Below, piece by piece: positions 17,201 to 26,070 of a DNA stretch of 31,289 nt; position 1 is the first letter of the stretch, and each line of letters begins with the position of its first letter. The notes beneath the pieces are model-generated. The model ran no database searches, was not told where the DNA came from, and saw only the letters and a list, made by a program, of their open reading frames with translations. Source of the stretch: CADEED01 sp039930985 (lineage in GTDB: Bacteria; Pseudomonadota; Gammaproteobacteria; Steroidobacterales; Steroidobacteraceae); contig JBDTSV010000147.1 in assembly GCA_039930985.1 (NCBI GenBank), forward strand, positions 1 through 31,289, written 5' to 3'. Position numbers and translations under genes: made by a program.

Positions 17201-19221
17201 AGGATCTGTTCGAGCGCGGCTTCTTCAAGAATGCGCACTCCGAGTGACTGCGCTTTGGCGAGCTTGGATCCGGCGTCCGCGCCCATCACCAGGAAACTGG
17301 TCTTCTTCGACACGCTTCCCGACACCTTGGCGCCGAGTTCACGCAGCGAATCCTCGGCGGCGTCGCGCTGTACGCCTGCGAGTGTTCCGGTGATGACGAA
17401 CGTGAGTCCGGCGAGCGGCAGCGCCGCCGCGCGCTGCACGTCGATGTCCCGCCAGTGAACGCCCGACTTCCGCAGCCGCGCGATGACGTCCTGCGCCAGC
17501 GGGCTCACAAAGAAGCGCGCGACTTCCGCGGAAACGATCGGCCCCACATCCGGCGTCTCCTCGATCTGGCTCGCGGTCGCCTTCATGAGGTCGTCCAGGT
17601 TGCCGAAATGTTCGGCCAGCGCACGTGCGGTGGATTCGCCCACCTGCGGAATGCCCAGCCCGAACAGGAAACGCGCCAGCGTTGTCTCACGGCTCCTGGC
17701 AATCGCCTCGACTACATTATTCGCCGACTTCTCGCCCATGCGCTCGCGCTCGGCGAGCACCGTCGCTTTCAGGTCGTAGAGATCCGCGGGCGAGCTGATC
17801 GAGCCGTCTTCGACGAGTTGCTCGATGAGCTTCTCGCCCAGGCCTTCAATGTCCAGGGCACGCCGGCCGGCGAAATGCATGATCCACTCGGCCCGCTGCG
17901 CGCGGCACTTGAGAACTCCGCCGGTGCATTTGTAGACAGCCTGGTCTTCGAGCCGCACCACCGGCGAGCCGCATACCGGGCACTCGGCCGGCATCACGAT
18001 GGGCCTGGCGTCGGCGGGGCGTTTTTCGGGTAGATAGCGCGCCACTTCGGGGATCACGTCGCCGGCGCGGCGCACGACCACGGTGTCGCCGATCATGAAG
18101 CCCTTGCGCGCAACCTCGTCCATGTTGTGCAGCGTGGCGTTGCTCACCGTGACGCCACCGACGAAGACCGGCGCAAGCTTGGCCGCCGGCGTCAGCGCGC
18201 CGGTGCGGCCGACGTTGAAGATGACGTCCTCGAGCACGGTGAGCTCTTCGTCGGCCGGAAACTTGTGCGCCAGCGCCCAGCGCGGCGCGCGCGACACGAA
18301 GCCGAGCTTCTCCTGGGCCGCGCGGCTATCTACCTTGTAGACCACGCCGTCGATCTGGTAGGGAAGCTGCGCGCGGCGTGCGCCGATGTCGCGGTAGTAC
18401 TCGAGGCAGCCCTCGACGCCCCGGACCTTCTTCGCCTCCGGGCAAGTGCGCAATCCCAGGGAATTGAGCCAGGCCGAGAGCTCACTGTGCCGACCCGGCA
18501 CGGCCCCACCCTCCACCACGCCCAGCTCGTAGAAGTAGAGGTCGAGCGGCCGCTGCGCGGTGATACGCGAATCGAGCTGGCGAAGACTTCCCGAAGCCGC
18601 GTTGCGGGGATTTACATAGAGCTTGTCGCCGCGTGTCGCCGCGTCGCGATTCATCTTCTCGAAACCAGCGAACGGCAGAAATACCTCGCCACGCACCTCG
18701 AGCACTGTCGGCGGTTTGCCGCGCAGTTTGCGTGGCACGGAGCGGATGGTCGCGACGTTGGCGGTGACGTCTTCACCCGTTACGCCATCGCCGCGCGTGG
18801 CGGCACGTTGGTAGAGGCCGTCGCGATACAGCACCGAGATGGCGAGGCCGTCGAGCTTGGGGGTCGCCGAATAGTCGATGAGCTCCGCGCTGCCGAGGCG
18901 CTCGCGCACCTTGCGGTCGAAGTCGGCGAGATCTTCGTCGGAGAAGCCATTCTCCAGCGACAGCATCGGGATCGCGTGTCGAGCTTCGGCGAACTCCGCC
19001 GCCGGGCTGCCGGCGACGCGCTGGGTCGGGGACTCGGGGGTGATGAACTCGGGATGCGCGGCTTCGATTTCGCGCAGTTCTTTCATCAAGCGGTCGTACT
19101 CGGCATCGGGCACCGAGGGCTCATCGAGCACGTAATAGCGGTGGTCGTGGCCGTTGATCTCGTCACGCAATGACGCCGCGCGCTGCGCGGCGATCTCCGC
19201 TACAGAGTGGCGCCCGACCAT
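17170..19221 (-). CDS. ligA: NAD-dependent DNA ligase
   Basis: A 683-aa replicative ligase that seals nicks using NAD. Order: domain Ia (HDHRYYVLDEPSVPDAEYD, about 25-45), the nucleotidyltransferase domain with nucleophile K122 in TPKLDGLA, ATRGDGVTGED, an OB fold, a four-Cys zinc finger (CPVC ... CTGG ... CRAQ), helix-hairpin-helix repeats and a C-terminal BRCT domain (LAGLTFVITGTL). Oddity: the residue two before the nucleophilic Lys is Thr120, where the family nearly always has Glu (EPK or ELK). The rest looks intact and it is the only ligase seen. It starts 4 nt after the zipA stop, in the smc-zipA-ligA operon; the start ATG has AAAGAG almost touching it, so translation is probably coupled. 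Confidence 0.97.
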   Translation of the reverse strand: MVGRHSVAEIAAQRAASLRDEINGHDHRYYVLDEPSVPDAEYDRLMKELREIEAAHPEFITPESPTQRVAGSPAAEFAEARHAIPMLSLENGFSDEDLADFDRKVRERLGSAELIDYSATPKLDGLAISVLYRDGLYQRAATRGDGVTGEDVTANVATIRSVPRKLRGKPPTVLEVRGEVFLPFAGFEKMNRDAATRGDKLYVNPRNAASGSLRQLDSRITAQRPLDLYFYELGVVEGGAVPGRHSELSAWLNSLGLRTCPEAKKVRGVEGCLEYYRDIGARRAQLPYQIDGVVYKVDSRAAQEKLGFVSRAPRWALAHKFPADEELTVLEDVIFNVGRTGALTPAAKLAPVFVGGVTVSNATLHNMDEVARKGFMIGDTVVVRRAGDVIPEVARYLPEKRPADARPIVMPAECPVCGSPVVRLEDQAVYKCTGGVLKCRAQRAEWIMHFAGRRALDIEGLGEKLIEQLVEDGSISSPADLYDLKATVLAERERMGEKSANNVVEAIARSRETTLARFLFGLGIPQVGESTARALAEHFGNLDDLMKATASQIEETPDVGPIVSAEVARFFVSPLAQDVIARLRKSGVHWRDIDVQRAAALPLAGLTFVITGTLAGVQRDAAEDSLRELGAKVSGSVSKKTSFLVMGADAGSKLAKAQSLGVRILEEAALEQILKTKQPPVAD

Positions 19222-19225
19222 CTCT

Positions 19226-20104
19226 TTACGCTTCGCCGGACGCTCGCGCCGTGGCGGGCGCTTCGAGCGCCTGGCGGAGTCGCGCGATGCGCTGTTGCGT
19301 GAGCTCCTCGCCGTGCTGGTCGGCCATCATGCCGTCGAGGCGTTCGGCCAGTTGCCGCGCGGCGTGCACCAGCTCATCGAATGTTTCGCGCTCGGGCTTC
19401 GGTCCCGGCAACACGGCAAACAGGTTGAGGCCGGAAAAGCGCTGTGAATCCATGATGGATGGATCGAAGGTTCCGGGCTGTGCCAGCGCCGCGGCGCTGA
19501 CGATCACGCGGCCTTCGTGGTCGGGCAGATGATAGATGTCGAGCGGCCCGTGCCAGAAACCAGCGGCGCTGAAAGCCTGTCGCACCGCGCGACCCGGAAA
19601 CCGCGGCTCGCTTTTCGGAATCACGCGCAGCGTGACGATGCGGCGCTCGGTTTCATTGGGCCAGGCCAATACCAGCTGAGGCCCGCGCACCGGCTGTTCT
19701 TCGAATACGCGAACTTCGGAAACCTCATCGTCCTGCCCGATGTAGGGTTCCGCGCGCGCGCGTTTTTCGGTTTCGCGCGCCACCCCGCTGTCGTGTGCCA
19801 CGTCGACCGCGACGTCGTCGGAAATCGAAATGCCGAGAGCGCGCCGCGTACCGGACGCAGAAGTGCTGGCGAGCTCGATGACCGGCAGCGAATCGGCAAC
19901 CGAAACGCGCGTATCGCGCACGACGTTCATTTCCGGCAATGGCGCCGGAGCGAGGCGCGTCGGCGCCGAGTCGGCGTTGTGATCGTCACGCGGCGGATTC
20001 AGTGCCATCGGCCGCGAGCCGCGCGAGCGCCACCATTCGAATCCCGCAATGCCGGCCACGAACAACGCGCCGACCACGAGCAGAATGATGCGCAGTTCTG
20101 GCAT
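19226..20104 (-). CDS. zipA: Cell division protein ZipA
   Basis: A 292-aa division protein that tethers FtsZ to the inner membrane. Residues 4-20 form the N-terminal membrane anchor (IILLVVGALFVAGIAGF) followed by a basic patch (WWRSRGSRP). A variable acidic/Pro linker (about 35-140) leads to the C-terminal FtsZ-binding domain (about 145-275), recognisable from the VTLRVIPKSEPRFPG strand, AFSAAGFWHGPLDIYH, PGTFDPSIMDSQRFSGLNLF and the final LTQQRIARLRQAL. The similarity is modest, as usual for ZipA outside the enterics, but the position between smc and ligA is diagnostic. It starts 15 nt after the smc stop. Confidence 0.93.
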   Translation of the reverse strand: MPELRIILLVVGALFVAGIAGFEWWRSRGSRPMALNPPRDDHNADSAPTRLAPAPLPEMNVVRDTRVSVADSLPVIELASTSASGTRRALGISISDDVAVDVAHDSGVARETEKRARAEPYIGQDDEVSEVRVFEEQPVRGPQLVLAWPNETERRIVTLRVIPKSEPRFPGRAVRQAFSAAGFWHGPLDIYHLPDHEGRVIVSAAALAQPGTFDPSIMDSQRFSGLNLFAVLPGPKPERETFDELVHAARQLAERLDGMMADQHGEELTQQRIARLRQALEAPATARASGEA

Positions 20105-20119
20105 GAGGCCTTTTGACCC

Positions 20120-23100
20120 TTAACCGGTGGCCATCCGCACCGCCTCGTCCACGTCGACGGACACGAGGCGTGAGCAGCCGGGCTCGGTCATCGTCACGCC
20201 AATCAACTGCGAGGCGAGTTCCATGGTCGCCTTGTTGTGCGTGATGAAGATGAACTGCACGCGTTCGGACATCTGCTTGACGATGTCACAGAAGCGACCG
20301 ACGTTGTGTTCATCGAGCGGTGCATCCACTTCGTCGAGGATGCAGAACGGCGCGGGATTGAGGTCGAAAATGGAGAACACCAGCGCAACGGCCGTGAGGG
20401 CTTTTTCGCCACCGGAAAGCTGATGGATGCTCGAGTTGCGCTTGCCGGGCGGACGCGCCATGACGGCGACGCCGGCTTCGAGAATGTCGTCGCCGACGAT
20501 CTCGAGATACGCGTGACCACCGCCAAACAGCTTGGGAAATTTGTCCTTGAGGCCGGCGTTGATGCGGTTGAAGGTGTCTTCGAAGCGCGTGCGGGTTTCC
20601 TTGTCGATCTTGCGCATCGCATCTTCGAGCGTGGTCAGCGCGGCGGTGACGTCGGCGAACTGACGATCGAGGTATTCCTTGCGTTCGCTCGACTCTTTCA
20701 ACTCGTCGATGGCCGCGAGATTCACCTGGCCCAACTTCTCGAGGTCGGCGCGCGCGGATCCGAGCGACTCTTCCCATGCCGGCGCGGCGGCATCGGCCGC
20801 GAGACCGGAGAGGATTTCCGCAAGGTCGAACCGCGTCGCGGCAAACTGCTCGACGAGCCCTTCGCGCCGCACGCGCGATTCCTGGGCCATGAGGCGCGCC
20901 TGCTCCATCGCCTCGCGCGCGGCGTTGACGCGCGTCTCGGCATCCAGGCGCTTTTCGTCCAGCGAACGCAGCGAATTGTCGGCGTCTTCGAGTCCACGAC
21001 GCTCGGTCGCGAGCTCGGCTTCGATCGCCAGGCGGCGCGCCAGGAAGTCCTTGAGCTTGCCTTCGAGCTGAACGACGGGCATGTCGCCATCGGCAAGCGC
21101 GGCTTCGAGCTCCGTGCCGCGTGCCTGCGTCTGCGCGCGCTGATCGGCCATGCGCTTGAGGCCCACGCTCATCGAGCTCTCGCTCGAGCGGCGCGATTCG
21201 ATGCGGACCAGAAGGTCGCGGCTTGCCAGCTGGGCAGCCTGTGAACGCGCGCGCGCGGCCTGCACGGCTTCGCGGCGTTCTTCACGTTCGCCCTCGAGCT
21301 CGGCACGGCGTGAATCGAGTGCGTCGAGTGCCACGAGGCCGCGATCGAGCTCGGCGCGGGCGCGCGCCAGGGTGTCCTGGCTCAAGCCCACTTCACGCGT
21401 GACTTCGGCCGCCTCTTCCTCGAGACGCTCGCGTCTCATGGTGGATTCCTGCGAACGCGCGCGCTCGCCTTCGAGCTGGCCCAGCAGATCCGCGTGGTCG
21501 CGATGCGCGCCCTGGATGCGGCTTTGGGCCTGGTCGCGTTCGCGTTCCGCCTCGCCCAGGCCTTCACGGCAGGTGGTGAGGGCCGTTTCGCGCTCGTGCG
21601 TATTCTCTTCGCTGCGCGACAGTTCGACCTTGAGTTGTTTGACGCGCTGCTCGCGTTCGAGCACGCCGCTGTGCGGGTCACCGCCACGATTGACGCGCAG
21701 CCAGTCGCGCCCTATCCACTCGCCCGAACGGGTGATCACCGATTCGTTCTCGGCAAGTTCGCGGCGAAGTCGCAAGGCGTCGGCGAGTGTCTCGGCGAGC
21801 CGCACGCGCGACAGGAGCCGCACGATGGCCGCCGGTCCGCCGACCACGCCCGACAACATGTCCGTGCTGCCATCGGCATCCATGTGTGCGCCGGCCTGCA
21901 GCAGCGACACGCGTCCGACGGGCAGGCTGGGCAGAACGCCGGCCACCGCGTCGAGCTCATCGACGCACAGCGCTTCGAGATAGTCGCCGAGCGCCGTTTC
22001 AACGGCACGCTCCCAGCCGCCCGTGACCGACAGCTGCGCGGCGAGGCGCGGCTGCTTGCCCAGTCCCGACGAGACGAGCCACTCCGCGGTGCGCGAGTCG
22101 CCACGCTGCAATGCCGCCTTCTGCAGGGCTTCCAGCGAAACGACTTCGGCACGACGCTTTTCGCGATCGGCGCGCGCGTGTTCGAGATTCTTTTCCGCTT
22201 CGAACTGCGCGGCGCGCAGCTTCTGCGACCGGTCGAGCGCGAGGTTCAATGCCTGCGAGAGTTCATCGGCGCTGCTGCGAGCCAGCGACTCTTTCTGCGC
22301 GAGCTGGCCCAGCAAGGCCGACGATTCCTGCGCCATGAGCGCTTCGCGCTCCACCGCCAGCCGGTCAGCCTGCCCGGCGAGGCGGCGCAGCTGGTTTTCC
22401 AGCTGCTCGATGCGCGCCCGCTCGACCTGCGTGGTCTGGTGCGCCGAGCCGAGCTCGCGATTGAAGCCTTCCCAGCGCTGTTGCCAGTCGGCGAGCGACT
22501 GCTCGTCGCCGGCCAGGCTTTCGGAAAGCGCGCTCTCGGTCGCCTGCGCCTGCACGAGATCGGGACTCAAGTGTTCGATCTCGGCGCGCAACGAGGCAAT
22601 TTCGCGCTCGTCGCGATCGATGTGCGAGTTGAGCTCGGCAAGCGTGGCGCGCGCTTTCGCGAGTTCGTTGCGCTGCTGATCACGCAGCTCGCGCGTGTGC
22701 GTGATCGATTGCTCGGTGCGGCTGATCTCGGCGCCGATCTCGTAATAGCGCGCCTGCACGGTGCTCACGCGCTCGGACTGCTCGTTTTGATAGACGCGCT
22801 GGGTTTCGATGGCGGCTTCGGCGGCGCGCTGGTCGGCCAGCGCATGCTGCATGGTGAGCTCGCATTCACGTACCGCGCTGTCCTGCACTTCGGCACCCGA
22901 ATCGATTTCGCGCAATCGCAGCGCGAGTAGTTCGGCGGTGAGGCGGCGCTCGGTTTCCTTGAGCACCTGGTAGCGGCGCGCGGTCGCCGCCTGCCGCTGC
23001 AGGTGGCGGATCTGCTTGTCCACTTCATCGCGCACGTCCTGCAGGCGCTCGAGGTTCTCGCGCGTGTCGGCGATGCGCGCCTCGGTTTCCTTGCGGCGCT

Positions 23101-23623
23101 CTTTGTAACGCGAAATACCGGCGGCCTCTTCGACGAAGGCACGCATGTCATCGGCCTTCGCCTCGATGACGCGCGAGATCATGCCCTGCTCGATGATGGC
23201 GTAGCTGCGGCTGCCGAGACCGGTGCCGAGGAACAGCTGCGTGATGTCCTTACGGCGGCAACGCGCGCCGTTGAGAAAGTAGTTTGACGTGCCGTCGCGC
23301 ATGACCTGGCGGCGCAACGAGACTTCCGCGTAGTCGGCGTACGGGCCGGAGATCTTGCCGTCGCTGTTGTCGAACACCAGCTCGACCGAGGCGGTGCCCA
23401 CCGGCTTGCGCGATGCCGAGCCGTTGAAGATGACGTCGATCATCGAGTCGCCGCGCAGGTGCTTGGCCGAGAGTTCCCCCATGACCCAGCGCACTGCGTC
23501 GATGATGTTCGACTTGCCGCATCCGTTGGGACCGACGACACCGGTGAGATTGCTCGGAAATCCGACCGCGGTCGGATCCGCAAACGACTTGAATCCGGCG
23601 ACTTTGATCTTGGTCAGGCGCAT
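20120..23623 (-). CDS. smc: Chromosome partition protein SMC
   Basis: An 1167-aa SMC ATPase that compacts and separates chromosomes with ScpA and ScpB. The N-terminal head has Walker A GPNGCGKSN (31-39); two long coiled coils flank a hinge (about 515-640, including VTGGWERAVETALGDYLEAL). The C-terminal head has the ABC signature LSGGEKALTAVALVFSIF and Walker B with CILDEVDAPLDEHNVGRF. Length is normal. The presence of SMC with ScpAB in this window fits a gammaproteobacterium lacking MukBEF. It is the first gene of smc-zipA-ligA and is divergent from queF across 112 nt in which I see no clear promoter. Confidence 0.98.
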   Translation of the reverse strand: MRLTKIKVAGFKSFADPTAVGFPSNLTGVVGPNGCGKSNIIDAVRWVMGELSAKHLRGDSMIDVIFNGSASRKPVGTASVELVFDNSDGKISGPYADYAEVSLRRQVMRDGTSNYFLNGARCRRKDITQLFLGTGLGSRSYAIIEQGMISRVIEAKADDMRAFVEEAAGISRYKERRKETEARIADTRENLERLQDVRDEVDKQIRHLQRQAATARRYQVLKETERRLTAELLALRLREIDSGAEVQDSAVRECELTMQHALADQRAAEAAIETQRVYQNEQSERVSTVQARYYEIGAEISRTEQSITHTRELRDQQRNELAKARATLAELNSHIDRDEREIASLRAEIEHLSPDLVQAQATESALSESLAGDEQSLADWQQRWEGFNRELGSAHQTTQVERARIEQLENQLRRLAGQADRLAVEREALMAQESSALLGQLAQKESLARSSADELSQALNLALDRSQKLRAAQFEAEKNLEHARADREKRRAEVVSLEALQKAALQRGDSRTAEWLVSSGLGKQPRLAAQLSVTGGWERAVETALGDYLEALCVDELDAVAGVLPSLPVGRVSLLQAGAHMDADGSTDMLSGVVGGPAAIVRLLSRVRLAETLADALRLRRELAENESVITRSGEWIGRDWLRVNRGGDPHSGVLEREQRVKQLKVELSRSEENTHERETALTTCREGLGEAERERDQAQSRIQGAHRDHADLLGQLEGERARSQESTMRRERLEEEAAEVTREVGLSQDTLARARAELDRGLVALDALDSRRAELEGEREERREAVQAARARSQAAQLASRDLLVRIESRRSSESSMSVGLKRMADQRAQTQARGTELEAALADGDMPVVQLEGKLKDFLARRLAIEAELATERRGLEDADNSLRSLDEKRLDAETRVNAAREAMEQARLMAQESRVRREGLVEQFAATRFDLAEILSGLAADAAAPAWEESLGSARADLEKLGQVNLAAIDELKESSERKEYLDRQFADVTAALTTLEDAMRKIDKETRTRFEDTFNRINAGLKDKFPKLFGGGHAYLEIVGDDILEAGVAVMARPPGKRNSSIHQLSGGEKALTAVALVFSIFDLNPAPFCILDEVDAPLDEHNVGRFCDIVKQMSERVQFIFITHNKATMELASQLIGVTMTEPGCSRLVSVDVDEAVRMATG

Positions 23624-23735
23624 CGTTTACTCGTGTCTCGCGTGCGGATGAATTGGCGGCGTAGTGTAAAGTAATCGCAATATTTTTCGGGCGGCGTTTG
23701 AACGGCGCGGCTCGCGACAAATCCCGGCAATTAAG

Positions 23736-24125
23736 ATGTCCACGCAACCATCGACACAACTTGAAACTTTTCCGAATCCGGCGCGCGAAACCGATTACAC
23801 GATTCGCATGACATTGCCGGAATTCACCTGCCTTTGTCCGAAAACCGGCCAACCCGACTTCGCCACCTTCGAGCTGGAATATGTGCCAGACGAACTGTGC
23901 GTCGAGCTCAAGGCGCTGAAGCTGTACATGTGGTCGTTTCGCGACCGCGGCGCCTTTCATGAAGCCGTGACCAACCAGATCGCCGATGATCTTGCCCGGG
24001 TCTGCGCGCCGCGATTCCTGCGGCTCGAGGGCAAGTTCAACGTACGCGGGGGAATCTATACGGCCGTGGTGGTGGAAAGGCGTAAACCAGGCTGGAAGCC
24101 GGCGCCAGTGGTCGAACTGCCCTGA
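23736..24125 (+). CDS. queF: NADPH-dependent 7-cyano-7-deazaguanine reductase (short type)
   Basis: A 129-aa single-domain QueF, which reduces preQ0 to preQ1 in queuosine synthesis. The catalytic region is LCPKTGQPDFATF, with C34 matching the Cys that forms the thioimide and D41 the acid. The family motif for NADPH binding is VELKALKLYMWSFRD (56-70) and the substrate pair is H75-E76 in AFHEAVTN. This is the short form typical of Bacillus, not the two-domain E. coli enzyme. The ATG has only a weak ribosome site. Another queuosine-related gene, gluQ, lies two genes downstream with dksA between them. No preQ1 riboswitch fold is evident upstream. Confidence 0.95.
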   Translation: MSTQPSTQLETFPNPARETDYTIRMTLPEFTCLCPKTGQPDFATFELEYVPDELCVELKALKLYMWSFRDRGAFHEAVTNQIADDLARVCAPRFLRLEGKFNVRGGIYTAVVVERRKPGWKPAPVVELP

Positions 24126-24169
24126 ACACACCTCAAAAATTCGCGAAAAAGCGACCACTTTCGTGCCCC

Positions 24170-24197
24170 TGTACACGCAAAAGTTGGCCGGTATAAT
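24170..24197 (+). promoter_or_regulatory. Promoter of dksA with GC-rich discriminator
   Basis: TATAAT at 24192-24197 with TGTACA (24170-24175) 16 bp upstream. The bases after the -10 box are CCCGCGT, a GC-rich discriminator of the kind linked to ppGpp/DksA inhibition. The predicted leader is about 48 nt, with GGAG at 24238-24241 before the dksA ATG. Confidence 0.6.
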
Positions 24198-24251
24198 CCC
24201 GCGTCCTGCAAACCGGCCCCCTTCTGGATCCGGGCCTGGAGCGACACACTC

Positions 24252-25034
24252 ATGCCGACCAAGCGAGCGGCTGCAAAGCCCGCCAAGCCAAAGAAAGTTG
24301 AGAAACCAAAGTTGACCGCAAAGAAGCCGGCGGCTAAGCCCGTCGCAGCCAAAGCCTCTTCAAAGCCCGCGCCCGCGAAGCCTCCTGCCGCTGTTAAAGC
24401 GGTACCGAAGATCGCGCCCGTACCTGCAGCGAAACCCGCTCCTCTCGCCAGCGCCACTCCCGTGGCACAGGCGATTCGCAAGGCCGCGCCGTCGGAACGA
24501 ATCGTGGTGACCGCCACGGGCGTACCGTCCTCTCAAAGCAGCCTGGCCTCTCGCGCGGCTCCGGCCGACGCCGACGGTGACGACGAGGCCGGCAGCCTGC
24601 TCGCCGGCCCGCGCAACGTTCAGCCGTACATCGCCAAGCGTGGCGAGGCGTACATGAACGCCGTGCAGCTCGATCACTTCAAGAACATCCTGAATGGTTG
24701 GAAGCGCGACCTCATGGAAGAAGTCGACCGCACCGTCTCTCACATGAAAGACGAAGCGGCCAACTTCCCCGATCCGAATGATCGGGCCACGCAGGAAGAA
24801 GAGTTCAGCCTCGAACTGCGCACGCGAGATCGAGAACGCAAGCTCATCCGCAAGATCGACGAAGCCCTGAAGCGCGTCGAAGACGGTTCCTACGGCTACT
24901 GCCTCGAAACCGGCGAAGAAATCGGCGTGAAGCGACTCGAAGCTCGGCCGGTAGCCACGTTGACCATCGAAGCGCAGGAACGGCGCGAGCGCCGCGAACG
25001 GCAGTACGGCGACCGAGACGACCGTTACCGCTGA
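24252..25034 (+). CDS. dksA: RNA polymerase-binding factor DksA with Lys/Ala/Pro-rich N-terminal extension
   Basis: A 260-aa protein; E. coli DksA is 151 aa. Residues 1-80 are a basic low-complexity tail of Lys, Ala and Pro (histone H1-like), followed by a short linker. The DksA body (about 120-255) keeps the coiled-coil tip with D174, D177 and A179 (FPDPNDRATQEEE), the residues that reach the RNA polymerase active site. In the zinc region, the four Cys of E. coli are C217, T220, T238 and A241, so only one remains, as in alphaproteobacterial DksA (YGYCLETGEE, RLEARPVATLTIEAQER). It therefore probably folds without zinc. A strong promoter precedes it and an intrinsic terminator follows before gluQ. 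Confidence 0.95.
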   Translation: MPTKRAAAKPAKPKKVEKPKLTAKKPAAKPVAAKASSKPAPAKPPAAVKAVPKIAPVPAAKPAPLASATPVAQAIRKAAPSERIVVTATGVPSSQSSLASRAAPADADGDDEAGSLLAGPRNVQPYIAKRGEAYMNAVQLDHFKNILNGWKRDLMEEVDRTVSHMKDEAANFPDPNDRATQEEEFSLELRTRDRERKLIRKIDEALKRVEDGSYGYCLETGEEIGVKRLEARPVATLTIEAQERRERRERQYGDRDDRYR

Positions 25035-25070
25035 CCGCGACTTCCCAAAGTGTCTTTTGAAACTTCACTA

Positions 25071-25096
25071 ACGCCGCCCCTTCAGGGCGGCGTTTT
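25071..25096 (+). terminator. Intrinsic terminator of dksA, directly before gluQ
   Basis: A perfect 9-bp GC-rich stem (25071-25079 with 25085-25093, 5-nt loop) is followed by TTTTCC. It ends only 5 nt before the gluQ GTG at 25102, so it occupies the place of the gluQ ribosome-binding site. Confidence 0.9.
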
Positions 25097-25101
25097 CCTT
25101 T

Positions 25102-26016
25102 GTGGGGCGTGAGCCCCTGGCAAGGTTTGCGCCTTCGCCAACCGGCCCCCTGCACCTCGGATCCCTGCTGGCGGCAGTCGGCAGCTATCTCGACGCTCGC
25201 GCCCACGGCGCGGGCTGGCTGGTGCGCATCGAAGATCTCGACACCCCGCGCGTCTTGCCGGGTTGCGCCGACGCCCAGTTGCGCACTCTCGAAGCCTTCG
25301 GCTTCGAATGGGACGGCCAGGTCCTGTACCAGAGCACACGCCGCGAGGCCTATCTCGAGGCGCTTGCGACGCTCACCGCCCGACAGCGGGTTTTTCCCTG
25401 CAGCTGTTCGCGCCGAGATCTGGCGACCGGGGACGACGAGGCGGCCGGGTATCCCGGCACCTGCCGCAACGGACCCACGAAGCCCGGTCCCACCGCGATG
25501 CGTTTTCGCGTCAGCGACCAGCCTATCCACTTCGACGACCTCTACCTAGGTCCGCAACGGTTCGACCTGAAGGCGTGCGGCGACGTAGTGATCGAACGCC
25601 GTGATGGCATCGCGAGCTATCAACTCGCGGTCGTAATCGACGACGCTTTCCAGGGGGTCACCCGTGTGGTGCGCGGCGCCGACCTGCTGACGAGCACGCC
25701 CTGGCAGGTCGATCTGCAACAGGCGTTGTCGCTGCCCACGCCTATCTATGGGCACCTGCCGCTGCTGCTGGAACCGGACGGTGCCAAACTATCAAAATCC
25801 AGGCGGTCGCTGCCGCTCGATCTAACATCCGTGCCCCAGGCGCTGATTTCCACCCTTACGTATTTGTCGCAGGCTCCGCCCCCCGACCTGGTCCACTCCT
25901 CTATTAAAGATGTGTGGAATTGGGCCTTTGCGCATTGGCGGCCACAAGCGCTTGCGGGCAAAGCGGAGTCCCGGTGTCACTCTCCGGCGACAGCAAAGCA
26001 GAATCCACCGGCATAA
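25102..26016 (+). CDS. gluQ: Glutamyl-Q tRNA(Asp) synthetase
   Basis: A 304-aa truncated GluRS-like enzyme that attaches glutamate to queuosine in the anticodon of tRNA-Asp. The catalytic core has ARFAPSPTGPLHLGS (HIGH type), the Asp in RIEDLDTPR, a zinc site CSCSRRDL plus YPGTC, and the KLSKS loop in GAKLSKSRRSL; the anticodon-binding domain of true GluRS is missing, as expected. The start is GTG at 25102, which places RFAPSPTG at the normal distance from the N-terminus. A dksA-gluQ pairing is common in gammaproteobacteria. The dksA terminator hairpin fills the space before the start codon, so expression needs read-through or an internal promoter. Confidence 0.95.
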   Translation: MGREPLARFAPSPTGPLHLGSLLAAVGSYLDARAHGAGWLVRIEDLDTPRVLPGCADAQLRTLEAFGFEWDGQVLYQSTRREAYLEALATLTARQRVFPCSCSRRDLATGDDEAAGYPGTCRNGPTKPGPTAMRFRVSDQPIHFDDLYLGPQRFDLKACGDVVIERRDGIASYQLAVVIDDAFQGVTRVVRGADLLTSTPWQVDLQQALSLPTPIYGHLPLLLEPDGAKLSKSRRSLPLDLTSVPQALISTLTYLSQAPPPDLVHSSIKDVWNWAFAHWRPQALAGKAESRCHSPATAKQNPPA

Positions 26017-26070
26017 ATTGTGGGGTTCCAGAAGGTGTACTAAGGTAGCGCACACATGGAGGGTGCAGCG

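Noticed and set aside
21494..22930. A 478-codon open frame opposite smc
   Set aside because: Again a shadow of a GC-rich coding region; smc coiled coils explain it.
23624..23735. Possible preQ1 riboswitch upstream of queF
   Set aside because: No preQ1-type hairpin with A-rich tail or pseudoknot could be traced; the spacer is short and shared with divergent smc.
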